Part shown: piece after piece, positions 11,061 to 23,615 of the stretch
Numbering within the stretch: the stretch's first letter is position 1
How the letters are laid out: every line of letters begins with the position of its first letter
Assembly: GCA_035578175.1 (NCBI GenBank)
Contig: JAQMRL010000003.1
Coordinates: 26,360,672 to 26,424,671, forward strand
Reading direction: 5' to 3'
Length of the DNA stretch: 64,000 nucleotides
Source: Catonia carolina
Lineage: Eukaryota > Arthropoda > Insecta > Hemiptera > Achilidae
The notes under the pieces: generated by a model
The model's database searches: none
The model's input: the letters and a program-made list of their open reading frames with translations, nothing else
Told to the model about the DNA's origin: nothing
Translations under genes and position numbers: made by a program

Positions 11061-11689
11061 TAAGAAACCGTTAACAAACTTCCATAAAAAAAATCACTTT
11101 ATTTTTGCCAGAAGGAGCATAATGAATCAAGGTAACAACCAGAATTTTGTACACTCATCTTCCTCGCGAGGATAAGACAGCAGCGTATTATATCATCCCT
11201 TTTTGGGGCTAAGTATGTCTGGTGAACTTACGTAAGGGTTTGGCTATGAATTGAATAGGATCTGAAACACAGGGTTGAGAGGTCTCAACCTCAACATGAC
11301 GCATCCCAGTGGCTGATAAGAGAAGTTCATGTAAATATACAAATCTGATGTGGATAATATAAAAATATTTTAACATCTACTAAAGAAGTACCTGCAGATC
11401 AATTGAAGTAAATAGGAAGATGGTCAATAGTCTTGACAGTGAAACAAGGAAATGTTTGTAACAGCGGAAAGTGTTGATAAACCTAAGCGGTGGGTCTCGG
11501 AATGAAATTCAAAGCTATTCCTGCTTTATGGTGACGGTTCCACTACAGGTATTGTTCGTAATCTAACAATAGTTCTTCAAAGAATTCACAATTTTTTTTC
11601 AATCATTCATAAGGGAAATCGAACGGTAATTTAGCAAACTCATTAATTCTTGTGTATTAAAAAAAAGTAGATTCCACTATCCCCATTTG
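11061..11689. other. Intergenic, no gene seen
   Basis: Nothing recognisable. It could include internal parts of the LINE that continues at 11.69 kb, but I find no motif to support this. Confidence 0.35.
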
Positions 11690-12262
11690 TGTATAGCGTA
11701 TTTGCATCAGATATGCCTATTTTGGGCAAATCGGTATCCGCAACGTATGCTGACGACACGGCAATTCTTGTACGGTAAAGAGCGCGGATGAGGCTTCCAT
11801 TCATGAGATGTTGGGCGACATCTTTTATTAATACAAGACTGGCTTACCCGTTGGCGTATTAAGGTGAACCCAATTGAATCAACACAGGTTACGTTCACCT
11901 TACGTTTTCCACCTGTGTTGCTGAATAACGTAGAAGCTATTCTTCTGCTTAATTAACTCTTAATCAAAATTGAACTTGCGTTCCAAAATTTTAATATACA
12001 AATCCCTTTTAAGACCAATCTGGACTTATGGTCCAGCTTTTTCGAGTAGTGGCAAAGAGTAATTTAAAGGCGCTCCTTTTTATGTAAGCAATAAAACCCT
12101 CCACGACGATTTCAAAATTCCGACAGTGAAGGAGCTAACCACGTCCTTGTATAGTACATTTCACGAAAGACTAGATGACCATCTAAACCAACTAGCCCGT
12201 GAACTAGCTGCAAGAAACTTCCCTACTGTGTACGTCTAAAGCGAAAATGGAGTAGAGTCCTC
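11690..12262 (+). pseudogene. Jockey-type LINE reverse transcriptase remnant
   Basis: The reverse transcriptase catalytic loop is readable as SATYADDTAILV (about 11737-11772), where the two Asp would bind metal. Downstream, in changed frames, come RIKVNPIESTQVTFTLR (11851-11901), LIYKSLLRPIWTYGP (about 11990-12035) and TLHDDFKIPTVKELTTSLYS ending near the stop at 12236-12238 after ELAARNFPTVYV. All are jockey-clade landmarks in the right order. Several frameshifts and stops make it non-functional. The fingers and the endonuclease are absent, so only the palm-to-C-terminus survives. Confidence 0.88.
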
Positions 12263-12547
12263 TTGGTCTGAATAACGGACAATACCCGCAGTTTTAAACT
12301 GACAAGGTACCACTGGGTATCTCTCCTCCTTAATACGAAATCCCGCACCACCATTTAATTATCATACGGAAGTTGTGCAGCTCAATGTACTGTACCGTAA
12401 TAAAAATTAAAAGAAAAGATTCCACGGTTTCTTTTTGGTCGATTTCCATGTTTATGTATTTAACGTCACGTCAAAAACTTGGTGTTGACGATTAAAATAG
12501 TTTATGAAATTATTTTTTTAATATTTCAGCTTATGATTTCTAAAAGT

Positions 12548-12612
12548 TAGCCGGTAATCGAACCCATCGGCCAATTCCATTAGAATGTTAATACCACGCC
12601 AAAAAGACGATT
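12548..12612 (-). repeat. tRNA-derived SINE head
   Basis: The reverse complement carries the B-box GGGTTCGATTACC followed by GGCTA, the same string as in the SINE at 19.05 kb. An upstream A-box-like TGGTATTAACATT fits pol III promoter spacing. The SINE body probably continues leftward to about 12410. Confidence 0.6.
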
Positions 12613-14194
12613 ACTTGTTTTACTGAATAAAGTGATACAATTGTTTTGTTCCGATATAATATAGTTAAAGTGATTTCATTGTATTTTTTTTTCTAGTTTT
12701 TAAAAGTAATTTCAATTGGTTTATTAGCGAAAGCAGTGTATTATGAATGGTGGTGGGTTTTAACGTGTTTAAATTACAGGAGTCAAACCTGTGATTTTTG
12801 TGGTCTAGTATACTGCCGTTTACCATCAATGACGATTTAAATAAAGTATTTTTTAATTGTCGGATTCGTTGCAGGTTTTTTGACGACAGCAATTAAGATT
12901 TGGTAAAATGTGAGGTAATAAAAGTAAAATACATAAATATACCTGAAAAAATTAGACAATATTGTTACTAATAGTCTATATTTAATTGATAACATAAATA
13001 TAATTTAAAATACATTTTTCTTGTCATCTTGTAAAACATCAAACATTTCTTCACTAAAACTGTGTCTCATTTATTAGGTTTCCTATAGCAAATTCCTGAG
13101 TCAAAATATCAAACGTCAAAAACCTTTTCCATATAATTTTCCCTCTTTTAAAAGATACTTTTTCAAAAAGATCAATATCCTTATTTATTTTCCGTTTTAT
13201 GCATCTTTTTCTTATATTTTTTTCAAAAACAATCATTTTTTCTCAACATTATCATTTTTCTCGATGACAAATGGTATCAAGATTTCTATATATAACCATT
13301 TAATGTTTTCTGTTTTTATGCAGTGATATTTCATTATTTATCTGATCAGATATTTTAAGTTTATATAAGTCTTAGAACTTGTAAGAAATCCCACGGTTCA
13401 TTTTATCATCCACCTTTTTAAATTTTAAGTAGAATTGGAGTAAAAATACGAGTTAGTTATTAGCTAATAAATGGTTTTAAAAACTTTTGTTTTCTCGCAT
13501 GAAACAATATATATTTTAAAATTTTAAAAAGTATGTGTATTATCTATTGAAAGCAGTGTATTAGTCAAAATAGCAAACAAAAAACACTTTGGTGGTATGG
13601 ACACCTACATTAGATGAATAAAATATAGGTAGCCCAGGAGGGTATGGACCTTGATCCTAAGGTAGAGAAGGAAAAAGGACGCACAGCGTAGCAATGAATA
13701 AAAAGACTTGACATTTGGAGGCAAAGTATAAATTCAAAAAAATAAAATAAAATAAAAAAGAGTTTTTCAAATTTTTATTCAACGGTTTGGAATTCAGTGA
13801 TGAAGTCATTGAACTATGAAAATGTAAAATTTAATGGAACCTTTAATAAATTAAAGGAGTAAACTGAACAACGTAGTTATTATTTCATATTTAAAACATA
13901 GCTTAACTCACATTTAAATATAATTTAAGCTGTGACATAATCAAATCGAGAAATTAAGCGAAGTTTTTAAGTTATAAAAATACCATTGCTTGTACTACAT
14001 CATTTAAACAAATAAACATTACATAAATTAAGAGAAATATTGTTTTATCTCTTGACTTGGTTTTATACTTTATGTTTTTGCCAAAAAAAATAAATAAATA
14101 AGAATGTATGTTAATTTATAATTTAGTTTAGAAACGGTGAAATTTGCCAATTTTTTGAATTAGAAGAAATGGGATGTTACAATTTATTGACATA
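12613..14194. other. Intergenic, no gene seen
   Basis: AT-rich. The short minus-strand frames 12665-12892 and 13054-13236 are Lys/Asn-rich, as expected of AT-rich noise, and show no domain. Confidence 0.45.
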
Positions 14195-14345
14195 CCTCTT
14201 TACTTGCTGACTCATCCAAGAAGGTTGGCAATCAGCTTAGCAACCATGACTTTGGATACTGCAGCTTTTAAAGAAACCAGCGAAGCTGCATCAAACCACG
14301 TTTTCAAAACCCAACATTTCCCTTGTAGTATAATATAAACAGTTC
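14195..14345 (-). pseudogene. LINE C-terminal remnant (AAVSKV..IAN type)
   Basis: One minus-strand frame reads LKTWFDAASLVSLKAAVSKV, continuing MVAKLIANLLG. It fits the terminal motif 'WLKNLR.WF....A.LFRAAVSKV.IA.MIANLR' common at the C-terminus of insect LINE polyproteins. The fragment at 30.3-30.6 kb carries the same tail. Confidence 0.72.
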
Positions 14346-14829
14346 CGAGGGAGGTGGAAGGTTCTTTGTTGATGTCGGATCAAGGGGCCAGGCGGCGGGT
14401 TTTTGATTGGTAGGCGGTTGCGGCCTCTTTGGAGCTGGACGAAACTACTTCTTTCATCGTGAGGGAGTGAACATGAGTTTTTCTCGCCACCTCGGATAAA
14501 AAAAACGTTTTTAAATACTTTAGTGATGCGGGTCATCTACCCAAATCTCTTTTATCCATCATTTTTCCTGAATTATTATTACATGGAGTAACTCAGTTCA
14601 ACCTCAGAATCCTTTAATATGAACCCATTAACGCCTTATGGTTATATTCTTCTAGGTTCAGGCCTTCATCCCGTTAAACACCTAATACTGAGAACTTATA
14701 GCATTTCTAAGAAGTTGAACTTTTAATTTAATTTAAAATTTCTGTCACTCAGTAGTTTCTCGTTTTATTGAGCAATGTTCTAGCTTGCCTAATTCCAGCT
14801 TTGAATTCTCCAGTGCAGTGTTGTTAGTG

Positions 14830-15300
14830 GGAATTTTTAAAATTGTCATCTATCGTTTTCCTTTGTCCGTCTATCTGTCCATCACATCCAGGTGACAGAA
14901 ACTACAAAATATAGCAACAAACGGTTTTCGGTTCGTTATCTACACAAAAAGATAGTAGTCCTGAATTGGGTTTGAAGTTCCGGTTTTGACTGGAAGTGGC
15001 GCAAAACCGGGTCAAAAAAATAAAAGTCGGAATTTGGAAGAAAATAGTGTTATCGATTCCTCTTAAAAGAATAGATACAGAAAATATTAGGTTTGAAGTA
15101 CCAGTTTCAACCGGAAGTGGCCCAAAACCGGAAATCACGAAATTAAAGTCGGAATCTGGACACAAAAGTAGGGTGATTGGACTCTTCGTAGAGAAGACAC
15201 GGAAATCACTAATGGTTTTTGCCATAATTCAAAGGTAAGCCTTTTTAAAAACTACCACCAGCAATGAGACGCATCGTCTCATGAAAGGGATTTTTTTTTG
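14830..15300. repeat. Dispersed repeat, copy 1, with internal tandem duplication
   Basis: This is similar throughout to 23283-23615. Shared landmarks in the same order are TTTTTAAAATTGTCATCTATC, ATATAGCAACAAAC, GGGTTTGAAGT, GGAAGTGG, CGATTCCTCTTAAA, AGAATAGATACAGAAA and the ending CGCATCGT.TCATGAAAGG. Here the central unit occurs twice in tandem (about 14968-15087 and 15088-15215, each with a GTTTGAAGT..C..GTTT...GGAAGTGG core). It is non-coding as far as I can see; the open frames at 14902-15238 are by-products of the repeat. The type of element is unknown. Confidence 0.78.
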
Positions 15301-17365
15301 TTTTCAAACAATTTTTGTTATTTGGATCTTCTCTACTCTTTTATTATAAATTTTCAAGTTTTTCTTCCGTTGACACACTAATACAAATAAATTAACGATT
15401 TGGAATTACTTATTCAACTTTTACAATTAAAACTGACAACTGGAAATAAATGCAGTTGATGTCAACACTCTACGCCTCTCAACTTACATATGTATTAACT
15501 ACAATATACTAGCACAGAAGTCAAGATTTTTTTTTGACTTCATCTCTTCTTTTGTCTACAACTGTACAATTTTTTAAAGCACATCTAGTAAATAATATGA
15601 TAAATGTTGAGAAATGGCGTAAACGTGAATCGATCCAGTGACCGATTTCGGCGTGAAATTATACAAGGAATGTGGTGCCAATATTTTTTAATGATAATGA
15701 TTTATAAACTATGATGATGGATTATTTTTTTTTATAAAATTATTTTAAACAGGATGACAAGTTAAATTGAAATGTGTTTTATGGTGGTCGGAAAAGATCC
15801 CTATTCCACCTTCGTTTCAGTCATCTGTTAACAGCGACATCATTAATTGAAAGAGATTGGACATTTGGATTTAAGAATTCAATAAATAAATTTTTTTAAT
15901 ATTCTGTTACGGTTAATCTTTCAAGTGAAACGGATGCTATAACCAATCTATGGATTTTTATATTGTGAACGAAGTTTAATTTACTTTGTATTATCAAAAA
16001 AAAGTTTGCCCCTGGTGAGGTTTAGAGCCTATTTTACTAGTTATTCAAATAACAAAAGTCCATTAACAACTCAACGCACGACAAAATAGGTTTAATAAGT
16101 TTGTGACATTTTCATTAAACGTTACAATACAATATCTGGAATGATGTTATCGGCTACAGTAGTACAAACATTAATTTTGAATTAACGCGCCTTGTCACTC
16201 CTAAGTCACCCAATCAGTTCTCAAGGACAGGGAAAAGTTTCATCAAAAGCATAATATTTCATACAATATTTTGTTATTAATACAGTTTCTTTAAAACTGT
16301 GTGTAGGCTACTTATGAACAGTACCGATCCAGTTTGTACAAGTTGTATTATGTTACGGAGTATGAAGATTATAAAATATTAGATGAAATTCCTTTGTTAT
16401 TCATTGTAAGACGTCGACTTACGCGATGGATGCATTCAGAAAAATCATCGCGTAATGTGAAATTCACGTAACTTGGATTATTCGGTTTAACCTTAGAACA
16501 TTCGCTAATTTTCCGTACCATTCTAATCCGCTAATTGTCTGTCATGTTGATTCACTAACCCAGTCGTTCCTTTTATGTTCTCACCGTCTGAATTAGCAGA
16601 AATTGCAAAAGTCAGAAGTAAAAAAAAAATATGTTCTTCGTTTTCACCCTTTTTGTATCTTTTAATGACATATAACTGTTCCTTTAAAGTAATCTCGATC
16701 TGTTTTTATAATCTTTATTTGAACTCATACTTTACGCAAAGTAACGACAAAAGCAAGAAAATAAAAGACCTGCAAATTGCAGCACAAATAAAGTCACGAT
16801 TACATCTACATAACCTTACACGACCAAATATTTTAACCAATATTTTTAACGCACTAAACAGTACTTCTGTTTAAAACAAAAGCAAATCAAGATAAAATAA
16901 AATGCCAGTGTAAAAATGGGGAGCGCAACTGCGATAACGGTTTCGAGAGGAATTAGCAAAACAGTGGTCATAAAAATGTAAACATCCGTAAGATAAAAAT
17001 AACTACTCTATTTAAAAAAATACAGTAGTTAATAACATAATACACAATATAATTATTATGTTCAACAAATACGCGCTAACGTGAATTCGCGTGGTTAATA
17101 GTATAAGTTTGAAAATTTTCCAAAATAGTACATGTCAATAGTCGAGGTCTTACGTAAATCGAATTCTTTTTGTATGATGCTCTAGTTGAATGTGATAAGT
17201 ATTTTGTTTTATAACTTCACTAAAACTTTAAGCATAAAAATGTAAAAATGAATTTTTTTGAGAAAACCTTGAAAGTAATTCAACCATCGAAATTAGTTTA
17301 TAACATTATGACCTAATAAACTAACACTTTAACATATTTTATAATAAAGCTACCACAGTAAAAGG
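15301..17365. other. Intergenic, no gene seen
   Basis: AT-rich. An inverted pair TTACGCGATG / CATCGCGTAA flanks an 18-nt spacer near 16419-16456. The 99-codon frame at 16575-16874 (+) has no recognisable domain. Confidence 0.45.
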
Positions 17366-17745
17366 ATTTAGTTTCAAACTAAATTAAATCGAATATAATA
17401 TATTATATTCGATTAATAAGAATCTGATAAAAAATAAACGTACAAAGTCCATTGGGGAGTGACCTCAGTTGTTTAAATGGGGTCGACACCTACCATCAAG
17501 TGGAATAGCAAGTTCTCCTTAGAGATTCAGTTAAATACAAAATGAGAACCAATGATAAACTATTTCACTCGTTAAAAATCTATGGGTTTTCCCATAGATT
17601 TTCCAAAAATTTTTTTTCCAAAAATCAATGGGGTTTAAAACCAATCATGAGATTGACGATATGCCTGAAACTTGTAATTGTTTGAGAGGTGGTATGCGAA
17701 TTTGTTATAGATATTAAAATTGCATCAATGCAATTTTAATATCTA
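17366..17745. repeat. Cluster of four perfect palindromes
   Basis: Four perfect inverted repeats lie in 380 bp. At 17366-17384, 9-bp arms surround one base. At 17387-17414 there is a 28-bp palindrome with no loop. At 17575-17602, 12-bp arms (AAAATCTATGGG) surround TTTT. At 17708-17724 / 17729-17745, 17-bp arms (TAGATATTAAAATTGCA) surround TCAA. They do not share arm sequence, so they are not copies of one unit. Function is unknown: old MITE ends, cruciform-prone or replication-slippage sites, or hairpin transcripts. Confidence 0.85.
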
Positions 17746-19002
17746 AACAATAGGGATAAATCATGCATGTAGATAACAAAATAAAAAAGTTTTTTCAAAA
17801 ACTTGAATCATATAAAATGAATAATTAGACCTTAAAATAAAAAGAATAATTTACAAAGGAATTAGATTTATGTAAAATTACTAAAATTAAAGTAGTACAC
17901 GTTCTTTATGAGAGATGCATTTATGAGAATTTATAAGGGTTCTTTTATGATTTGATACATTGCATAAAGCTCAACAATTTTCAAACGTATACCATTATCG
18001 GAATGTTGAACAGTGAGGCATCAGAGTGAAAAGGAATGACAATTTGGTATCCTGTAATTGGTTTGCGCATAAATGATTTAAATATTTGTGTTATTAGAAA
18101 ACTCCAATCCACGAACTGTTATTTTCGAATTTTGATTAAAATATGTTTTTGTAACATTACTGACAAACGAATAGTTGTTGTTTTTATTTATTTATTCTAA
18201 CGAGCCAGTCAAGGTTTTTCCGAGTACTTTAATTTTAACATTTTATTTATCGTGTTGTTTAAAATTGATTTGTTTTGTATACATTAATTAAGTTGCCTAA
18301 AATACACATTTTACTGTTATAAAAAATTATTTTGGACAGAACGATAAATTTGAGAGTTAATTTTAGACAAATTATTTTGATCTGTTTAAATATATATGTG
18401 TAATGAATCTGTTACCAAGAGAGAGAATGGAATTTCTTGAAAAGACTTTTGATAAAATACTCAATTGGAACACTTATAGGAAAAACGTTTATTGCTAAAT
18501 TCAAGATTTAAATTTTAAATTCTTTGAAAAAATCTATTCTTTTTAATTCTATAGATTTAGATCCTAAATTTTCTATTTTAGAAACGCTCAAAATTTACAA
18601 GTTTCTCAAAAATTAAGTTTGAGTTCTTTTCTATTAAAACCCTTCCATAGTGACGGCTCCAAAATTTTCGATTAAAATAAGTATCTAATTTACTCCGCAT
18701 TTAAGCATTTCATTCAAAAAATTTAAGTCATCTCGTAGTTTAAGCACCCTTATACATCGCTAAAAAAAAAATTTCACACAAATTTGCAAATGACTTTAGT
18801 ACAAAATTTTATCGAATAATTACACAAATAATTTCACAAGTCACAAGGACAGTGAAACGCTCTTCTAAGTTGACTTTACGTCTTAAATCTATTTGATAAA
18901 ACCGTACGACAGCTAAATACGCTGGAATAGAGCGACAATAATTTAATGAAATAAAAATAATAAAAAAATAAAAGTAATTTAAAAATAAAATAAAATAAAA
19001 TT
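17746..19002. other. Intergenic, no gene seen
   Basis: AT-rich and stop-dense on both strands. Confidence 0.5.
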
Positions 19003-19270
19003 GGTCACCTCAATAGTGTAGTGTTTAGAACGCCAGCCTACACAAAGGTCTTGGGTTCGATTACCGGCTAGGATCACGAAATTGTAAAAAGTCAAAACCC
19101 ACCGTTCCAGTTATATAACCCACCGTAGTCACGAATGACCAAGCTGTTGATTGTTGATGCGACTATAAAATAAACTTCAAACCTCGAAGATCATTCAAAC
19201 CCTGAAAAATCCTTTGGGAGGCACTAATAGGGTCGTTACCCCTCTCATGCCTATTGCCTACCATATTATT
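19003..19270 (+). repeat. tRNA-derived SINE
   Basis: The head (19003-19075) has an A-box-like ATAGTGTAGTGTTTAGAACG and a perfect B-box GGGTTCGATTACC (19053-19065) followed by GGCTAGG. The body continues with TCACGAATGACCAAGCTG and GCGACTATAAAATAAACTT near 19130-19180. The head shares GGGTTCGATTACCGGCTA with the minus-strand copy at 12.55 kb. No acceptor stem pairs, so it is not a functional tRNA gene. Confidence 0.75.
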
Positions 19271-20837
19271 TCAATAAAACTATATTTACAATATTTTACA
19301 TGCTGCATAATTCTTTACACTTGTATTTTTACCATAAAAGAGAATAAATAAATTAGAAAAATAATACAGAAACAGGCGGAACTGTTTCAAAATTGTCACC
19401 GTTAATGCTATTATTCGCTATGATTTTGGTGTTATGGTAGATGTAATACGTATTATAAATGTTGGTAGATGTGCTAATTGGAGCTAAATTTAGACCTTAG
19501 AGGCATGCATTAAAAAATCAGTTTATTGATTTGCTGTTTTACTTGGTTTCACTCTAACTTTTTTATCTTGATGTTTTCTTGGGTTTCCACTATAAGAATA
19601 TGTAGCTATGCGATATTTGTGATTACAACTTTTTTGAAGTTACAAAAATGATATTTTTGTCTCAGGTTAATTACACCTTTTAAATACCCTTTAGGAGAAA
19701 CATGTCGAAATTTAAAAGCTGATCCATGCCGCATGTTGGTAAACAAAATTTCCTCACGATTTCGCTTACTTTCGTATTATATGTTTTCAATTCTATTATT
19801 TGGTACCGAGGCTTGGTTAGTGTTGTACCACTTCACCACCAAGGCGTTAATAAAAGATTTTAATTACTGACATTAGGATATGGTGCCGCATCATGAATTT
19901 CAATGAGGTAGGGCCTACCTAACCATATTTTTTCCCCTGTTAGTGTTATAGTATGTTGCTGTAAGTTTGGTTATTTATTGTGTTATAAACTTAAATTAAT
20001 TTGAAAATGTATTGTGTGTGGATAAGTAATTAACTTATTTTATTGTTTCAAAAACCAATATAAAATTTTTAACTTGGAAATTATGAGTATGAATTAAAAA
20101 AAATAAATTAAAAAAATGTATATTTATATTACTTTATCTGCTTACTTTTCCGACCAAATTTTATTTTAATAGAAGAAATAGTAAAAAATTGTTTCATGTT
20201 GAATAACCATTTAAAATTTATTTGTTAACAATAAAAATATATGCTGCATAATATTTTTAAAAATCTGTAAATACTAACGAGAAAAACATCAAAAGGCGAA
20301 TTACTCCAGCCTCATCGCATAAAAAAATTGGTCCTACAAATTAATTAAATGATTTGGCTAATTGTTATCTTTACAAAGTTAATAAATTGAAATCAATTAA
20401 AAAACTGAAAATTGAAAATACCATGACTCAATTTGAGTTTAATACAAATTACTTACACCAACGCAATGAAACCAAAAATTGATTAATTAATTAATTAAAT
20501 TTAATAGTACATTATGTTCTGGTTTTCTTTTAGAATTTCAATATCAATTATATCTAAACAATCATTTCAAATTCTATTGCCCTATTTCCCAGTATCAGTT
20601 TTTTCCATTATGATTATTTTGATTCAAATTTTAAAGTCAATTTTCACATACTAATTGAAATGTAGCAGTTATAGTCAATTATAATGCATCAGTATGTCAA
20701 TATCGGTGTATAATTGTAGATTAATTATAATAAAGACGTCTCTTTTAAGGTCAAAATTTTTTTAAACATACGTCAATACTTCAAGAGGTAATTGATGTAA
20801 AGAGAAACTGAATTATTCAAAGATATTGAAACTTACA
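19271..20837. other. Intergenic, no gene seen
   Basis: AT-rich, with a TTAA-type simple stretch near 20482-20502. No coding signal. Confidence 0.5.
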
Positions 20838-21110
20838 CTAACCTTTCGATGCAACATTTAAACACTTGTCTCACCGTTCTATGAGCTTTCTGACTTCTTC
20901 AGCGCAGAAGTATTGACCTTGCGGTTTAAACCGTTCGTGTACAGCTAAGTTGTAGTCTCTTTGATTGTAAACTCTGCCTCGTAAAAGGTCTTTAAGATGA
21001 GGCGAGGTCTTGGCTGTTAGGAGGATATGGCAGATGTTGGTAGGTGTTCCCAACCTAACTTCTTGTACTAAGTAAGTAAGTACTAAGTAAGTAAGTAAGT
21101 AAGTAAGTAC

Positions 21111-21155
<45 letters not shown>

Positions 21156-21690
21156 GTCTCTCGATAACTAAGCAGGAACTTGTCGTACAAACCTTTTGAG
21201 AGAGTGTACTAAAGTTTTCGCCCTATCGCGGGTCTCAGTTTCTGTGGAAGCATATTAGAACATTACCCACCGTTCACGGTACGTTATGCATCTAAATAGT
21301 TACACAAAATTGGGCGTTGCAAGTCTCAGATGACTGTTAAAATCACTTCACCGGCTGACGCGTAATTTTTAAATTGTTTTTGGTGGGCCGATCCGGTTGT
21401 TTTCACTCAAAAATTTGCCGTTTTGATTCAAGCTCGAAATGGTGAATCAATGTTTAACATCACCAGTTTATAATACGATCTAGAAGGTCATTACCTTCCA
21501 CTTTAAACCGTTGCTGAGCTCAAAACATATTCGAATCAGGTTGTCTTTATGGGACTGAGTCAATGTCTTGTAACCGATCTCAAAAATGTTTCGCAAAAAG
21601 TCAGTTCGTCTTTAATGATAGAATGCGTGGTTCCAATACTAATATTACAAAAGAAACTAGCAATCTGGGAAATTTTGACTCACCTGTCTT
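20838..21690 (-). pseudogene. Dead mariner transposase interrupted by microsatellite
   Basis: The minus strand reads, in order, a helix-turn-helix (KISQIASFCNISIGTTHSII with KDEL, about 21690-21610), then LTQSHKDNLIRICFELSNGL, then the first catalytic block decayed to TGDVKH in place of TGDETW, then IHHFELESKRQIFE (about 21450-21400). After a gap it ends with LRGRVYNQRDYNLAVHERFK, AEEVRKLIER, a stop where Trp is expected, then DKCLNV (about 21000-20850). These are N- to C-terminal mariner landmarks in the correct order. Many frameshifts and stops are present. The (AAGT)n tract at 21067-21154 sits where the second and third catalytic Asp should be. I could not identify terminal inverted repeats. 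Confidence 0.85.
21067..21154. repeat. (AAGT)n microsatellite
   Basis: About 88 bp of AAGT repeats with two TACTAAGT interruptions, which split it into blocks of about 2, 5 and 11 units. It lies inside the dead mariner. Confidence 0.97.
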
Positions 21691-23282
21691 TGTTTATAAC
21701 TATATTTATACAATTTTGCAAATCGGCAGTCTAAACTTACTTACGCAGATAGAAAATAAATCAATAATTTGCCAAAAGCGTTAAAATGTGGTGATGATCT
21801 CCATTTGGTTAAAAAAATAGGTAAAACAATACTTCATTGAAACATTTTACAAAGTACGAGAACTCCTTTCTAAATAGTTTTTGGTTGAAAAATATATGAA
21901 ATTCTAAGTAAACGCTGAGGAAAATTGTGTATTTTTGATGAAAATAGTTGGATGACACGCTTAATGAAGTAAGCAAGTAAATAGTGATAACAATCGAATT
22001 GGTAAGTACTAAGTTAATGAATTTAATGTTAAAATTTAGGCTTATCATTTTAATACGGACATGCTAAACTCCTTTCTGGAGTCACCTGGATGAGTAAAAA
22101 AATCATCTGGTCTTTCAGATAGAGATCAGTGACATTTTTGTGCCTAAAATAAATTATTTTACCCCCTTATACACATTACTATAATTTAAACACTTTTCAC
22201 CAGATTATTACAACTTTTTTGAGTAAATTTTCGCATGTTTTACTCCTTTTGGTAGCAAAAATCTTATAAATGAACGTTACTCTTCCGGCACACATGTTTA
22301 AAATAGAGCTGGTTTTAAAATTAAGGAATGAGGTTATGCCAAATAAATTATGATCAAACAGCTGATTAAAAGTGTTTGTAAGGTTGCCAATTTAACCCTC
22401 AAAAAATTTTATTGTTATTGAATGAACTGTTTTGTCTCTACATTAATTTGTTTCATTAATTAATGAACGTCTAGTACGAAAGTATTTTTTTCATCCATGT
22501 ACCGATAGGAATTCTGTAGTTGTAATTAATTATAATAGTACGCCATGTCAATACCGCTTTATAATTGAAAATTAATTACATAACCCTATTAACGTCAATA
22601 AATTATTTTATATATCAGGATATTACGGTTACGTATGAGCTGACATACATCCTAACTTTCTAATCTTAAAAATCATTTGACAAGTGTATTGGTAATAATG
22701 TTATTAAACTCAACGAATAAGTGCGGACGGGGTTAAGAATGAAGATAAAATTATGTGGTTTTAAAAAATAATTTTTGTTTTGTGCTATTTACGACGCAGT
22801 TTCTATCTGTATAAGAAGGATATTGCCCCTGCATTGAAACAGCTTGAATACAGCTTTTCAGTAAAATTTTGAATAAAGTCCAGTCGAAATTTTACCCCTG
22901 CTGGTTCTTTACATGAAGAAAGTAATACAAAAATCTCTTTCAGACGCGTTCAAAGAATCTTTTCCTTTTTCCGCTTTGATGGAATGTGATGTACGAGTGT
23001 CCAAACATTCTACACGACCCTTTCACATTCTAACCAAGGTAATAATTTTCATTTATTGTAAAAGATTTTTATGAGAAACATTACACCTTTATATAAGCTG
23101 TTCTCAAATAAGGATTTTTTTGGTTTCTTAAACATGACATTTATCGGATAAATTATGTTAAGTAGTTCTGCTTTTTTAAATTTAAAAGTAAAATCCCTGA
23201 TTTAATTTAATCATGCTGTTTGTAAATTTTTAAGTTTAGTGTATTGTATTGAATTTTTCATTTAATATTATTTATCTTCTTA
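21691..23282. other. Intergenic, no gene seen
   Basis: AT-rich. The forward frames 21549-21784 are reverse-strand shadows of the mariner N-terminus extended into its flank. Confidence 0.45.
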
Positions 23283-23615
23283 ATTGGTGAAAATTTTTAA
23301 AATTATCATCTATCATTTTCCTTAATCCGTCCAGCCGTCACACTCAGATCTCAGAAAGTTAAAAATATAGCAACAAACTGTTTGCGGATAAGTATTATAC
23401 ACCAAAAAGTTAGTGGGCCTAAATTGGGTTTGAAGTTGCGGTTTCAACCGGAAGTGGCCCGAAAACGGAAGTCAAGAAATCAAAGTAGAAATTTGCAAAC
23501 AAAAATAGTGTCATTCGATTCCTCTTAAAGAATAGATACAGAAACCACTAATAGTTTTTACCATAAGTCAAAGGTAAAAGACGCATCGTATCATGAAAGG
23601 AATTTTTAAACTTAC
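23283..23615. repeat. Dispersed repeat, copy 2
   Basis: Second copy of the repeat at 14830-15300, same orientation, with a single central unit (about 23415-23540) where copy 1 has two in tandem. It ends with the same CGCATCGTATCATGAAAGG-like string. Flanking sequences differ, which marks the approximate ends. Confidence 0.75.

Noticed and set aside
14902..15238. Overlapping frames of 107 and 80 codons as possible genes
   Set aside because: They lie wholly in a non-coding dispersed repeat whose other copy (23283-23615) does not keep the frames open.
19003..19075. Possible true tRNA gene
   Set aside because: The A and B boxes are present, but the ends do not pair and the sequence continues into a SINE body.
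21061..21160. CRISPR-like array
   Set aside because: The 4-bp units are a simple microsatellite; there are no spacers.
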